Shown: positions 23,028 through 31,815, numbered from the stretch's first letter. The stretch is 64,000 nucleotides of DNA from Streptomyces sp. ISL-43 (GCF_018614195.1 NZ_JAGGOT010000034.1:147154-211153); one strand, 5' to 3'. The notes: generated from the sequence alone by a model not told the origin. Numbers and translations are program-made.

Positions 23028-23115
23028 GCCACCAGGCTCACCCGGGACGGGCCCGGACGCACCCGGACAGCACGAAGCCCCCGCCCAAACGGGTCGGGGG
23101 CTCCGGCGCGTGCGG

Positions 23116-23322
23116 CTACTCGGCGGCAGCCATCCCCAGACCGAACGCGCGGACGTTGAGAGCCAACCCCATGAGCGCCTGTACGACGTTCCGCGTCGCC
23201 CCAGCAGGGACGGGCGGCACGGCCGCACCCGGCTCGAACACGCCGACCATCACGACGCGGTACCCGCCGTCCTCCTGGTACACGTCGAGGACTACGTCGG
23301 TGCGGTCGCCATTGCTGATCAT
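23116..23322 (-). CDS. Small hypothetical protein of inverted cassette
   Basis: 68 residues, MISNGDRTDVVLDVYQEDGG then VPPVPAGATRNVVQALMGLALNVRAFGLG. The stop of the preceding gene lies two bases upstream, so the pair is probably translated together. Function unknown. Confidence 0.6.
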   Translation of the reverse strand: MISNGDRTDVVLDVYQEDGGYRVVMVGVFEPGAAVPPVPAGATRNVVQALMGLALNVRAFGLGMAAAE

Positions 23323-23324
23323 CG

Positions 23325-23573
23325 TTACTCCTTGTTGAGGTCGGTGCGCTGCCCCTGTCGCGACTTCCGCCCGGCGAAGTACGGGCGCGCGAGCAGGTAG
23401 TCCACGGCCATGGACCGGCCGACGGGGACGACGGGCGGGAAGCCCTCCGGGTCGTCGCGGCGGATCTGAGAGACGCGCTGGTGAGTCATCCGCTGCACGA
23501 TGCCGTCTTCGACGAGCCGTCTGGCCAACTCCCTGAAGCTCACCATGTCTGGCCCCTCTCTCTCGTCGGCCAT
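23325..23573 (-). CDS. MerR/Xis-like small DNA-binding protein
   Basis: 82 residues; ATG 23573 has GAGAGA about ten bases upstream. VSFRELARRLVEDGIVQRMTHQRVSQIRRDDPEGFPPVV followed by VGRSMAVDYLLARPYF reads as a winged helix of the AlpA/excisionase kind: two recognition helices, then a strand and a helix. It is first in the leftward cassette and sits next to a 28-bp palindrome. It could be an autoregulator or the directionality factor for the serine integrase; neither is proven. Confidence 0.65.
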   Translation of the reverse strand: MADEREGPDMVSFRELARRLVEDGIVQRMTHQRVSQIRRDDPEGFPPVVPVGRSMAVDYLLARPYFAGRKSRQGQRTDLNKE

Positions 23574-23589
23574 GCGCACCATTCTCTCT

Positions 23590-23617
23590 GACTTCCTTGC
23601 CACATGGCAAGGAAGTC
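23590..23617. promoter_or_regulatory. Palindromic operator, 13-bp arms
   Basis: GACTTCCTTGCCA (23590-23602), CA spacer, then the perfect complement (23605-23617). It lies 17 bp upstream of the leftward HTH gene and 97 bp upstream of the rightward gene at 23714, ideal for autoregulation and for controlling the divergent transcript. Confidence 0.75.
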
Positions 23618-23644
23618 GTTACGGTCGTACCAGGAACACAGAAC

Positions 23645-23682
23645 GGCCCCGGCCGGCGCTCGCAACGCCATTGGCCGGGGCC
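23645..23682 (+). terminator. Stem-loop in the leader of the 23714 gene
   Basis: GGCCCCGGCC (23645-23654) and GGCCGGGGCC (23673-23682) form a perfect 10-bp stem. It lies between the operator and the next rightward start, so it could attenuate readthrough. No T-tract. Confidence 0.5.
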
Positions 23683-23713
23683 AGCCATCCACCTGCACGA
23701 ACAGGGGACAGCC

Positions 23714-24475
23714 ATGACACACCGTACCCAGCTCAGCCAGGCCGAAGAAGCCCTCGACCAGGTCACCGCCGAAGAACTCGTCACCACCGCCACCTGCCCG
23801 ACCTGCCACGCCCCCGCCGGGAGCCGCTGCATCACCCGTGCCGGGAAGCCCGCCCGCGAACCACACGGCCGCCGCTTCGAGGCGCTGGAGCAGGCTGCCG
23901 GCATCACGGCACACCGCGCCGCCGCTCGCCGCGAGGCGGAGGCCCGCGGCGGCTGGGTGGCCGCCCTCGACCGCAAGGCCGAAGGCGCCCTGTTGACGGA
24001 GTATGCCGCCCGGCTCCGCCCTTCCGCGCAGCCGGACGCCGACTCGATCGCCCCCACCGCCCCGACCCCGGCCACCGAGCCGAGTCAGAACGCCACCCCG
24101 GCGCGACGCCAGCTCAACCACGCCCTCACCGCGCTCGCCGCCACCACCCCCGGGCGCCGCCGCTACATCGCCGAAGCCGCACAGGAGTACCTCGACCAGA
24201 TCGACGGCCGCCGCCTGCCCCTCGGCTACGACCGCCCCTTCCCCGCCTGGGACGGCGCACGAAACAGGTCCGACGCCTACCGAATGCGCCGCGGCTGCAC
24301 CGTCGCCGCCATGCTCGGCCTCGCCATCCAGTCCCACGACGAGCACTTCCCCACCACGGCACGCGCCATCATCACCGCCGTCAACGCACCCATCGACCGG
24401 CTCGTCGAGGCCGCGCACACCACCGGCGCTCCGGCCGCCGTCGCGCTCGCGCACATCCTCGGTGGTGCCCGATGA
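23714..24475 (+). CDS. Zinc-finger hypothetical protein, 253 residues
   Basis: N-terminal LSQAEEALDQVT motif, then TCPTCHAPAGSRCITRAGKPAREPHGRRF: a CxxC...C...H zinc knuckle seen in many actinophage proteins. A helical middle and a C-terminal domain (RNRSDAYRMRRGCTVAAMLGLAIQ) follow. The LSQAEEAL motif recurs in the next gene, so the two may share ancestry or a partner. Confidence 0.6.
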   Translation: MTHRTQLSQAEEALDQVTAEELVTTATCPTCHAPAGSRCITRAGKPAREPHGRRFEALEQAAGITAHRAAARREAEARGGWVAALDRKAEGALLTEYAARLRPSAQPDADSIAPTAPTPATEPSQNATPARRQLNHALTALAATTPGRRRYIAEAAQEYLDQIDGRRLPLGYDRPFPAWDGARNRSDAYRMRRGCTVAAMLGLAIQSHDEHFPTTARAIITAVNAPIDRLVEAAHTTGAPAAVALAHILGGAR

Positions 24476-24768
24476 CCTACCCCAGCCAAGCCGAAGAAGC
24501 CCTCCGGCAGGTCACCCGCGACGAGCGCGTCCGCGCCGGCCTCACCTACGCCGTGCAGCGCCTCACCGACCGCCGCTCCCACCACGTCATGACCGACGTC
24601 GCACGCCTCGCCATCGCCCAGCGGTACGCCACCGACACCCTCGGCTGGACCGACGTCGCCGACGAGCTGATCCGCGACCTCCTCACGGTCATGCCGGAGA
24701 TCACCCGGGACATCACCCGCGGCGAGTACGCCGTGATCATCCAGCCCACCGCAGGGGCCCACCGATGA
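24472..24768 (+). CDS. Hypothetical protein, 98 residues
   Basis: ATG in an ATGA overlap. Starts YPSQAEEALRQVTRDER, echoing the N-terminus of the upstream protein, then is helical with VADELIRDLLTVMPEITRDI. Function unknown. Confidence 0.6.
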   Translation: MTYPSQAEEALRQVTRDERVRAGLTYAVQRLTDRRSHHVMTDVARLAIAQRYATDTLGWTDVADELIRDLLTVMPEITRDITRGEYAVIIQPTAGAHR

Positions 24769-25124
24769 CCACCGCGGCCACCCTGGCCGAGCAGCGCGCC
24801 ACCGTGCGCCATCTCGCCCAGAGCGGCTCGTCCCACCGCGAGATCGCCCGCCAGCTCGACGTCTCCCGCGCCAGCGTGGCAACCATCCTGGCCGCACCCC
24901 CGACGAAGCGAGAACGACTGGCGCTCAAGGTGGTCGAGGCAGAAGCCGCCGTGGCCCAAGCCGTTGCCGCAGCTCAGGCCCTGGAGGCAGCCAGGCCGGC
25001 CTACACCTTCGCCGACGACGAGACGGCCCGGCGCTGGCACGACACCCTCCGCGCCGCCGCGGCGCAGCTTGTGAGCCAGGCCGATGCATTCGCCGACTAC
25101 TACCCGTGCGCCGGTGGCTCATGA
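24765..25124 (+). CDS. Helix-turn-helix protein, 119 residues
   Basis: VRHLAQSGSSHREIARQLDVSRASVATIL is a clear homeodomain-like/Trp-repressor-like HTH. After it comes an Ala-rich helix and WHDTLRAAAAQLVSQADAFADYY. A likely regulator near the early/late boundary, possibly controlling late genes. Confidence 0.65.
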   Translation: MTTAATLAEQRATVRHLAQSGSSHREIARQLDVSRASVATILAAPPTKRERLALKVVEAEAAVAQAVAAAQALEAARPAYTFADDETARRWHDTLRAAAAQLVSQADAFADYYPCAGGS

Positions 25125-25462
25125 CCGAGGTACCGATCACCCCGACGCGGATCATCCCGCCCGGCGCCGCACTCCCCCCGCGACTGCCAGCGCCCGGCGA
25201 AGCGCCGCCCTGGCGCACTCCGCCGCCGCCCCCGGCGCCACCTCCTGCGCCACCAGCCGAACCAAGGTGGTACTCGGCCCCTCCGCCGCCGGCGCCCGGG
25301 CCGATCGAAGTCCGAATCACCTACGCCCCGATGCCGCTCCCGCCGGAGCCCTCCCGCTGGGAACGCCTCCGCGACTGGCTGCGCCGGTTCGGCACGCCCT
25401 GGCAGGCCGCCGCCGCGCAGAAGCCGCCGACGCCGCCCCAGTCCGCACCGAAGAAGGGATGA
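25121..25462 (+). CDS. Proline-rich protein, 113 residues
   Basis: Coupled ATG. More than a third of the chain is Pro, mostly in PPAPPPAPP-type runs, with a short basic C-terminal helix (RWERLRDWLRRFG). Probably disordered. The high-Pro composition may simply reflect GC-rich DNA, but the coupling supports expression. Confidence 0.5.
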   Translation: MTEVPITPTRIIPPGAALPPRLPAPGEAPPWRTPPPPPAPPPAPPAEPRWYSAPPPPAPGPIEVRITYAPMPLPPEPSRWERLRDWLRRFGTPWQAAAAQKPPTPPQSAPKKG

Positions 25463-25755
25463 TGGACAGCATGAGCGAACAGCGCTTCACCCTCGACAAC
25501 AGCGGCGCCACGTTCACCCCAAGCGAGCCGCGCACGCCCGTCTTCCGCCACAACCTTCGCTTTGAGAATCACAGCCGTGTGCTCGACTGGGAACCTGGGT
25601 CGACATACTCCGAGCGTGTGCCCACCGGTGAAACCACAGTCACATGCACGTGCGGCCTGGACACGGGCGGGGTGCCAAGCGATCGGGCACGCCTGGTCTA
25701 CGAGGAACACCGCAACCTGATCCGTGACGAGATCGCCGCCGGGACTGACGGCTGA
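25459..25755 (+). CDS. Hypothetical protein, 98 residues
   Basis: Starts at ATG 25459 (25462 or 25471 are possible). Beta-rich middle (TPVFRHNLRFENHSRVLDW) and a CTCGLDTGG motif, then a C-terminal helix. Last gene of the early operon before the terminators. Function unknown. Confidence 0.6.
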   Translation: MMDSMSEQRFTLDNSGATFTPSEPRTPVFRHNLRFENHSRVLDWEPGSTYSERVPTGETTVTCTCGLDTGGVPSDRARLVYEEHRNLIRDEIAAGTDG

Positions 25756-25866
25756 AATCCAGCCACGCGTGAGGGGTGTTGTTCCGGCCAGACCGGGCGT
25801 AGCGTGACCGCAACACCTGGAGGGGTCGGCGCGCTGGCAACCTCCGAGGACGGCAGCGCGCCACCC
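25756..25866. other. Structured spacer before the terminator pair
   Basis: No gene. It holds GGCGCGCTG (25828-25836) with its perfect complement CAGCGCGCC (25854-25862), and a 7-bp GGTGTTG/CAACACC pair further upstream. Such nested stems next to the terminase genes could be a small RNA or the cos/pac region; nothing distinguishes these by eye. Confidence 0.35.
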
Positions 25867-25909
25867 GAAGAGCCCCGCCCCGCGACCCCATCGCCCGGCG
25901 GGGCTCTTC
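25867..25909 (+). terminator. Early-operon terminator
   Basis: GAAGAGCCCCGCC (25867-25879) and its perfect complement (25897-25909), 13-bp arms with a 17-nt loop. Strong stem after the last early gene. Confidence 0.8.
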
Positions 25910-25975
25910 TGCACCTAGTTGCAAAACCGGCGCCCGTGCCCCATCCTGGCCTCACGTCCGGCGTGCCCGGACCTG

Positions 25976-25999
25976 AAGCCCCGCCCCGAGCGGGGCTTT
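25976..25999 (+). terminator. Second terminator
   Basis: AAGCCCCG (25976-25983) and CGGGGCTTT (25991-25999) with a 7-nt loop. Together with the previous stem it isolates the lipoprotein gene from early readthrough. Confidence 0.75.
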
Positions 26000-26060
26000 C
26001 GTGCGTCACAGGTACGTCACAGCCACCCCACAGCCGCCCGGCCCCGGCCAGCATGGCGCG

Positions 26061-26504
26061 ATGCGCACACACCACACCATCACCGCCCTCGCCGCCGCAG
26101 GCCTCCTCGCCCTCACCGGCTGCTCATCCAGCGACCCGAAGCCTGCCCCGGTCGACGCGCCGGCGCCCACCTCCTCGCCGTCACCGAAGGTCGACCCGGC
26201 CAGAGTCGACCTGGAGAAGGCCGTCCGCGCGTACAGTGCCGCCTACTTCAAGCCCGATGGGGCCGCCGCATACGCCGCACTGTCGAAGCGCTGCCAGGAC
26301 AAGGCCGGCGACGCCGACGTCTTCACGATCATCGTGGACACCGCGGCGAAGGCCTACGGCAAGCAGGAAATCCAGACCCTGACGATCGACCAGCTCGCCG
26401 GCGACCTCGCCCGCGTCTCGTACACGTACTCGGTGCCCAAGTTGAACCAGACCTCGCAGCCCTGGGCGCGCGAGGCCGGGACCTGGAAGTACGACGGCTG
26501 CTGA
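26061..26504 (+). CDS. Prophage lipoprotein (probable moron)
   Basis: 147 residues. Signal peptide with lipobox: MRTHHTITALAAAGLLALTGC followed by SSSDP, so Cys21 would be lipidated and the protein membrane-bound outside the cell. A Pro/Ser linker (PAPVDAPAPTSSPSPKV) and a compact C-terminal domain of about 95 residues (KAVRAYSAAYFKPDGAAAYAALSKRC to EAGTWKYDGC) follow. It has two terminators upstream and a different role from its neighbours, suggesting expression in the lysogen. Superinfection exclusion is a known job of such proteins but is not demonstrated here. Confidence 0.7.
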   Translation: MRTHHTITALAAAGLLALTGCSSSDPKPAPVDAPAPTSSPSPKVDPARVDLEKAVRAYSAAYFKPDGAAAYAALSKRCQDKAGDADVFTIIVDTAAKAYGKQEIQTLTIDQLAGDLARVSYTYSVPKLNQTSQPWAREAGTWKYDGC

Positions 26505-26522
26505 CACTTGGAGGTGACCGGG

Positions 26523-27062
26523 ATGGCCACACAGAAACAGGCCCCCCACATCCCGGTCACCCCGGACGAACACGACGAACTACGCCGCCTCCACGCCGAA
26601 GGCCACAGCCGCAACGAGATCGCCCGCAGGATGGACCGGAGCGGCCGCACCATCTCGCACCTCGCCGTCGAACTCGGCCTCACCTTCGACCGCACCAAGA
26701 CCGCCATCGCCACGCAGGCCCGCGTCATCGACGGCCGGACCCGCCGCATCGCCCTCACCGAACGCCTCTACGCCCAGTCAGAGAAAATCCTGGCCCGCCT
26801 AGAGCGCGACGAGCACCACATCGTCGAGGTCAGCATCGGCAAAGTCGTCCGCTACACCGCAGCCGACCTGCCATCCGCTGACGTCCGCAACCTCCTCAAC
26901 GCGTCCGCGCTGGCCATGAACCAGGCCGTCAAGCTCGAATCGATCGACTCCAACGGCGGCATCGACGACGCAAAGTCGATGCTCGGGCAGCTCGCCGCCG
27001 GCCTCACCGCCGCCTACACCGCGATGAACGAGGTGACCGAGGGGGACGGTGATGCTCCGTGA
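26523..27062 (+). CDS. Terminase small subunit (probable)
   Basis: 179 residues, ATG 26523 with GGAGGT seven bases upstream. N-terminal HTH (ELRRLHAEGHSRNEIARRMDRSGRTISHLAVELGL) and a helical remainder fit a DNA-recognising small subunit. The overlap with the next gene, a clear large terminase, supports the call. Confidence 0.75.
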   Translation: MATQKQAPHIPVTPDEHDELRRLHAEGHSRNEIARRMDRSGRTISHLAVELGLTFDRTKTAIATQARVIDGRTRRIALTERLYAQSEKILARLERDEHHIVEVSIGKVVRYTAADLPSADVRNLLNASALAMNQAVKLESIDSNGGIDDAKSMLGQLAAGLTAAYTAMNEVTEGDGDAP

Positions 27063-28347
27063 CGTTCCCCTGCCTCTCTCGCCGGCCCAAATCCGGTCCA
27101 TCGTTGAGTCCCAGGACGCGCCCATCGCCCTGTGGTCCGGGGCGGTGTCCAGCGGCAAGACGATCGGGAGTCTGATCGCGTTCCTGATGCGCCTCGCGGT
27201 CGCCCCCGACCACGGGCTGATCGTCATCGTCGGTCGGACGTTGCAGACCATCGAGCGGAACATCATCGACCCGCTCCAGTCGACGCACCTGTTCGGGCCG
27301 CTCGCCAAGCACATCATCCACACCAACGGCAGCACGACGGCCGTAATCCTCGGCCGGACCGTGCACCTCGTCGGCGCGTCGGACGCCCGCGCGGAGGGCC
27401 GGATCCGCGGCTCTACGATCGCTCTCGCCTACGTGGATGAGGCCACGCTGGTGCCGCACCCGTTCTGGATGATGCTCCTGTCCCGGCTGCGCGTCGGCGC
27501 CGAATCCCGGCTCCTGGCCACGACGAACCCTGATGGGCCGTTCCACTGGCTACGGAAGGACTTCATCCTTCGGGGCGCCGAGGTCGGCCTGCGTAACTGG
27601 CACTTCACCCTCGACGACAACCCCAGCCTCGACCCCGGGTTCGTCGAACGCCTCAAAGCCCAGTATGTGGGGCTCTGGTACCGGCGGTTCATCCTCGGCG
27701 AATGGTGCCTCGCAAGCGGCGCCGTCTACGACATGTTCGACGAGCACCGGCACGTCGTCGACATCCTCCCGTACATGCGCCGCTGGACGTGCGTGGGCAT
27801 CGACTACGGCACTGTGAACCCCTTCAGCGCCGTCCTGATCGGGCAGGGCGAGGATGACCACCTGTACGCCGTGTCCGAGTACCGGCACGACAGCGTCCTC
27901 GCGCACCGGCAGCTCACCGACGCCCAGTACTCCCTGAATGTCCGCCAGTGGCTCGCGAACGTGCGCCGGCCCAGCGAGCAGGGCTCAGACCGTGGCGTCC
28001 GCCCCGAATGGATCTTTGTGGACCCTTCGGCGGCCAGCTTCATGAACCAGCTCTGGACCGAACGCGTGCCCGGCATCTCCCCGGCCGTCAACGACGTCTT
28101 GGACGGGATCCGCTCTGTCGGCGTCGCCCTCGGCTCCGGCCTGCTCCGCATCCACCGCTCCTGCGAGGGCCTCCTCGGCGAACTCCCCGGCTACGCCTGG
28201 GACGAGCGGGCCGCCGAACGAGGCGAGGACAAGCCCCTCAAGTTGGAAGACCACTCCGCAGACGCCCTCCGCTACGCCCTGCACTCCACCGTGCACGAGT
28301 GGCGCCATCTGATCGACTACGAGGAGGCGACCAGTGCCGCTGCCTGA
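27052..28347 (+). CDS. Terminase large subunit
   Basis: 431 residues from ATG 27052 (GTG 27049 also possible), GAGGGGG upstream. Walker A WSGAVSSGKT (28-37), Walker B LAYVDEAT (Asp about 129), and coupling motif ATTNPDGPFHWL. The C-terminal RNase H-like nuclease shows the three acidic sites IDYGTVNPF, FVDPSA and EDHSADALRYAL. It powers DNA packaging and cuts the genome ends. PBSX-like family. Confidence 0.93.
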   Translation: MLRDVPLPLSPAQIRSIVESQDAPIALWSGAVSSGKTIGSLIAFLMRLAVAPDHGLIVIVGRTLQTIERNIIDPLQSTHLFGPLAKHIIHTNGSTTAVILGRTVHLVGASDARAEGRIRGSTIALAYVDEATLVPHPFWMMLLSRLRVGAESRLLATTNPDGPFHWLRKDFILRGAEVGLRNWHFTLDDNPSLDPGFVERLKAQYVGLWYRRFILGEWCLASGAVYDMFDEHRHVVDILPYMRRWTCVGIDYGTVNPFSAVLIGQGEDDHLYAVSEYRHDSVLAHRQLTDAQYSLNVRQWLANVRRPSEQGSDRGVRPEWIFVDPSAASFMNQLWTERVPGISPAVNDVLDGIRSVGVALGSGLLRIHRSCEGLLGELPGYAWDERAAERGEDKPLKLEDHSADALRYALHSTVHEWRHLIDYEEATSAAA

Positions 28348-29872
28348 GAACAACGTGCCGTGGCCGCCGCCCGCCATCGCCCCGCAGCTCGCCGACATGG
28401 CGATCGATGACGCCTGGTACTCCGGCGACAAGGCCCGACTCCGCCGCGTCTACGCGACCGAGGGCCTCGGCTACGGCACCAGTGAACGGGACTCTGCCGG
28501 CCGTCCCTGGCGGTTCTGGGAGCGGCCCCGCCCCATGGGTCGCCGCGACAACCGGCTGCACGTGCCGCTCGCCGCCGACATCGCCGCGAAGAGTGCGGCC
28601 CTGCTCTTCGCCGAGCCGCCCACCGTGTCCTTCGAGACCACGGAGACCCAAGACCGGTGGGAGGAGATCTCCGACGCGGGCGGCTTCGACGCCACCCTGA
28701 GGGAAGGCGCGGAGGTCGCGTCCGCGCTCGGGGGCACAGCATTGCGCGTCACCTGGGATATCGACCTCGCCCAACGCCCGCTGATGACCGCCGTGCACGC
28801 CGACGGAGTCATCCCCGACTGGCGGTACGGCGTACTGACCGGCATCACCCTGTGGCGGGAGGTCCTCCGCGAAGGCAACCGCGTGCTGCGCCACCTGGAG
28901 CGTCACGAGCCCGGCAAGGTCCTCCACGCCCTATTCGAAGGCACCGCGACCAACCTGGGCATGCGGGTCCCGCTCACCGAACACCCCGACACCGAGGCCA
29001 TCGCAGCGAGCCTGAACGCCGACGGCGAGACCATCACCACCGGCGTCAAGGGCCTGACCTGCTGCTACATCCCCAACATGCGGCCCAACCGCAAGTACCG
29101 AGGCTCGATGCTCGGCCGCTCCGACTGGCAGGACGACGGCATCCGCGACCTGTTCATGTCCCTCGACGAGACGTACACGTCGTGGATGCGGGACATCCGC
29201 CTTGCGAAAGCCCGGCTCGTCGTCCCCGCCGGCTACCTGAACTCCGAGGGCCTCGGCAAGGGCGTCTCCTTCGACGACGACAAGGAAGTCTGGTCGCCGA
29301 TCAGTGCATCGCCCACCTCCGGCGAAGGCCTGACCATGGTCCAGTTCGCGATCCGCGTCACCGAACACGAGCAGTCCTGGCGGGCTCTCAGCCGCAAGGC
29401 CGTCGAGTCTGCCGGCTATTCCGCTCAGTCCTTCGGCCTCGGCGACTCCACCGCGATCACCGCGACGGAAGTCGTCTCCCAGGAGCGCAGCTCGCTCCTC
29501 ACCAAGGGGCAGAAGGGCGGCTACTGGATTCCCGAGCTCGCCTCGTTCATCGAGACCGTGCTCCAACTCGACAAGGCCCTCGGGTTCTCCTCCGTGACGC
29601 CCGAGCGGCCGCACATCGAGCTGGCCGACTCCGTCTCGGAGGACCCCAAGACGGTCGCCGAGACGATCGAGCTCCTCGCCCGCGGCACCGCCGTCAGCAC
29701 CGAGATGAAGGTCCGGATCCGGAACCCCGACTGGGACGACACCGCGGTGAAGGAAGAGACCGACCGGATCCTGAAGGAGACCGGCGCGCTCGTCGCCGAC
29801 CCGACGATGACCGGCGCCGAGGACCTGGGCGCGCCCGGCTTCGGCGCTTCTGGCGGTGAGGAGGCGGTCTAA
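28334..29872 (+). CDS. Portal protein
   Basis: 512 residues from a GTG that overlaps the terminase end. SPP1/Siphoviridae-type portal: RLHVPLAADIAAKSAALLFAEPP early, a mid domain with VTEHEQSWRALSRKAVESAGYS and SQERSSLLTKGQKGGYW. It forms the dodecameric vertex through which DNA enters. Its stop overlaps the next start. Confidence 0.9.
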   Translation: MPLPENNVPWPPPAIAPQLADMAIDDAWYSGDKARLRRVYATEGLGYGTSERDSAGRPWRFWERPRPMGRRDNRLHVPLAADIAAKSAALLFAEPPTVSFETTETQDRWEEISDAGGFDATLREGAEVASALGGTALRVTWDIDLAQRPLMTAVHADGVIPDWRYGVLTGITLWREVLREGNRVLRHLERHEPGKVLHALFEGTATNLGMRVPLTEHPDTEAIAASLNADGETITTGVKGLTCCYIPNMRPNRKYRGSMLGRSDWQDDGIRDLFMSLDETYTSWMRDIRLAKARLVVPAGYLNSEGLGKGVSFDDDKEVWSPISASPTSGEGLTMVQFAIRVTEHEQSWRALSRKAVESAGYSAQSFGLGDSTAITATEVVSQERSSLLTKGQKGGYWIPELASFIETVLQLDKALGFSSVTPERPHIELADSVSEDPKTVAETIELLARGTAVSTEMKVRIRNPDWDDTAVKEETDRILKETGALVADPTMTGAEDLGAPGFGASGGEEAV

Positions 29873-31011
29873 TGCCCGTTTCCCCGGCCATGGCCGAAGA
29901 CCTCGCCGCGGCGATCACCGTGCTGTACGAGGACGCCGAGATCGCCCTGATCGAGATCCTCCGCAAAGCCCTCGCCGAGGGCATCGACAGTCCCCGCTGG
30001 GCCGAACTGAAGCTCCGCTCCGTCGGCGACCTCCGGGAGGCCGTCGAGGCGGTCACTCAGGCGCTCCAGACCGACGCGAACGGGGCCGTAGCCCAGGCCC
30101 TAGCCACGGCCTACGGGCGAGGCCGGCAAGCCGCGGTCGCCGAGCTCGGCGCTCTCGACATCGGCCGGGAGCTCCAGGCCCGCCGGATCCTTCCCGGGGC
30201 GCCAGCAGTTGACCGGCTGGCTGCCTCCTACGCGCAGGACACCCGCCCGCTGTACCAGCGCATCACCCGCGCCGTCCTCGATGTGTTCCGCAACGTCACG
30301 TCCCGGGCGGCCAGCACGCAGCTCCTCACCGGGCAGACCCGCCGCGACGCCAGCCAGCGCGCCTTGAACGACTTCGCGCGCCGTGGCGTCACCGGCTTCA
30401 TCGACTCCCGCGGCCATGCCTGGGAGCTTGCCGCCTACGCGGAGATGGCCGTCCGGTCGATCACCGCGCGGGCCGCGATCGAGGGCCACATCGACGCGCT
30501 CGCCGAGATCGGGGCGGCGCTTGTGATGGTCTCCGACGCCCCGTTGGAGTGCGAGCGCTGCCGGCCCTGGGAGGGCGAGATCCTGGCCCTCCAGGGTGCC
30601 CCAGGGGCGCGCACGGTCCGCCTCGACAACGCCGTCCAGCCGAGCGGCTTGTTCGCCCGGACGGAGACCGTAGCCGTGCACGTCGCTGGGAGCCTCGCCG
30701 AGGCCCGCGCGGCTGGTCTGTTCCACCCGAATTGCAGGCACAGCCTCGGCGCCTACCTGCCCGGGGTGACCACCCGGCCGCCGCACGACGCGACGCCCGG
30801 CACCACCTACCAGGACTCGCAGCGGCAGCGCGCCATCGAGCGGCACATCCGCCAGTGGAAGCGCCGCCAAGCCGCCGCGATCGACGAGAGGACCCGCAAG
30901 GCCGCCGCCGCGAAGGTACGCGAGTGGCAGGCCGCGGCCCGCGCCAACGTGGCCGCGCACGACGCGATCGTCCGCAAGCCGGCGCGCGAGCAGATCGGCC
31001 AAGCACGCTGA
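29872..31011 (+). CDS. MuF-like minor capsid protein
   Basis: 379 residues. The C-terminal part has CERCRPWEGEILALQGA then GLFHPNCRHSLGAYLPGV: the Cys and H-P-N-C-R-H motif of phage minor head MuF domains. The N-terminal helical region likely binds the portal. A long basic helix (RHIRQWKRRQAAAIDERTRK) is near the end. Confidence 0.85.
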   Translation: MPVSPAMAEDLAAAITVLYEDAEIALIEILRKALAEGIDSPRWAELKLRSVGDLREAVEAVTQALQTDANGAVAQALATAYGRGRQAAVAELGALDIGRELQARRILPGAPAVDRLAASYAQDTRPLYQRITRAVLDVFRNVTSRAASTQLLTGQTRRDASQRALNDFARRGVTGFIDSRGHAWELAAYAEMAVRSITARAAIEGHIDALAEIGAALVMVSDAPLECERCRPWEGEILALQGAPGARTVRLDNAVQPSGLFARTETVAVHVAGSLAEARAAGLFHPNCRHSLGAYLPGVTTRPPHDATPGTTYQDSQRQRAIERHIRQWKRRQAAAIDERTRKAAAAKVREWQAAARANVAAHDAIVRKPAREQIGQAR

Positions 31012-31052
31012 ACGCCCGCCAGGCGCGGGCCCGATGCGCCCCAGGAGGGCAC

Positions 31053-31799
31053 ATGCACACCATCCCTTTCCGTCACCCGAAGGCCACGCACGTCGCGGGA
31101 GCGATCCTCGGCTGGCGCCGCAACGGGTCACCGATCTACGCCATCGCGGGTGGCAGCGGCGAGGGCGAAGGCGCCTCCGGCGGAACCCCTCCGGTCATGC
31201 CGCCCGCCGGTAGCCCGCCGCCCGCAACACCCCCGGCAGTGACGCCCACCCCTCCGGCCGTGCCCCCGGCGCCGCCCGAGGACGACGTGAAGTCCCTGCC
31301 CGAGTGGGCGCAGAAGGCGATCTCCGACGCGCGGGCCGAAGCCGGCAAGGAACGGACCACCGCGAAGGCCAACGCTGCCGAGCAGGCACGCCAGCAGCTC
31401 GCGCAGGAGATCGGCAAGGACGACAAGCCCGCCGACCCTGCCGAGCTCACCAAGACCATCACCACCCAGACCAGCCGCATCGCCGAGCTGGAAACCGCTG
31501 CCCGCACCCAGGCCGTGGAGCTCGCCGTGCACGGCGCGGCAGCCCGCCTCGGAGCGAACGCGGCCGCCCTGCTCGACAGCAGGGCCTTCCTCACTTCCGT
31601 CCAGGGGCTGGACCCCACCGGGGCGGACTTCGCCACCCTCCTCGACGCCGCCATCACGGCTGCGGTCGAGCAAAACCAGCAGCTCCGCGGCGGCCAGGTG
31701 CCGAGGCGGGGCGGGGGCGACTTCGCCGGCGGGCCCGGCACCACAGGACGCCCCGCTTCCCTCGGACAAGCCGTAGCCGCCGCCCTCAGCGGCGGCTGA
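31053..31799 (+). CDS. Capsid scaffolding protein
   Basis: 248 residues. Starts with a region common to actinophage scaffolds (AILGWRRNGSPIYAIAGG), then a Pro-rich linker and a long Ala/Gln/Glu coiled coil (EAGKERTTAKANAAEQARQQLA), ending with a small Gly-rich tail. Position just before the capsid gene confirms the role. GGAGGGC upstream. Confidence 0.8.
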   Translation: MHTIPFRHPKATHVAGAILGWRRNGSPIYAIAGGSGEGEGASGGTPPVMPPAGSPPPATPPAVTPTPPAVPPAPPEDDVKSLPEWAQKAISDARAEAGKERTTAKANAAEQARQQLAQEIGKDDKPADPAELTKTITTQTSRIAELETAARTQAVELAVHGAAARLGANAAALLDSRAFLTSVQGLDPTGADFATLLDAAITAAVEQNQQLRGGQVPRRGGGDFAGGPGTTGRPASLGQAVAAALSGG

Positions 31800-31815
31800 C
31801 ACCAAGGAGCCATCC

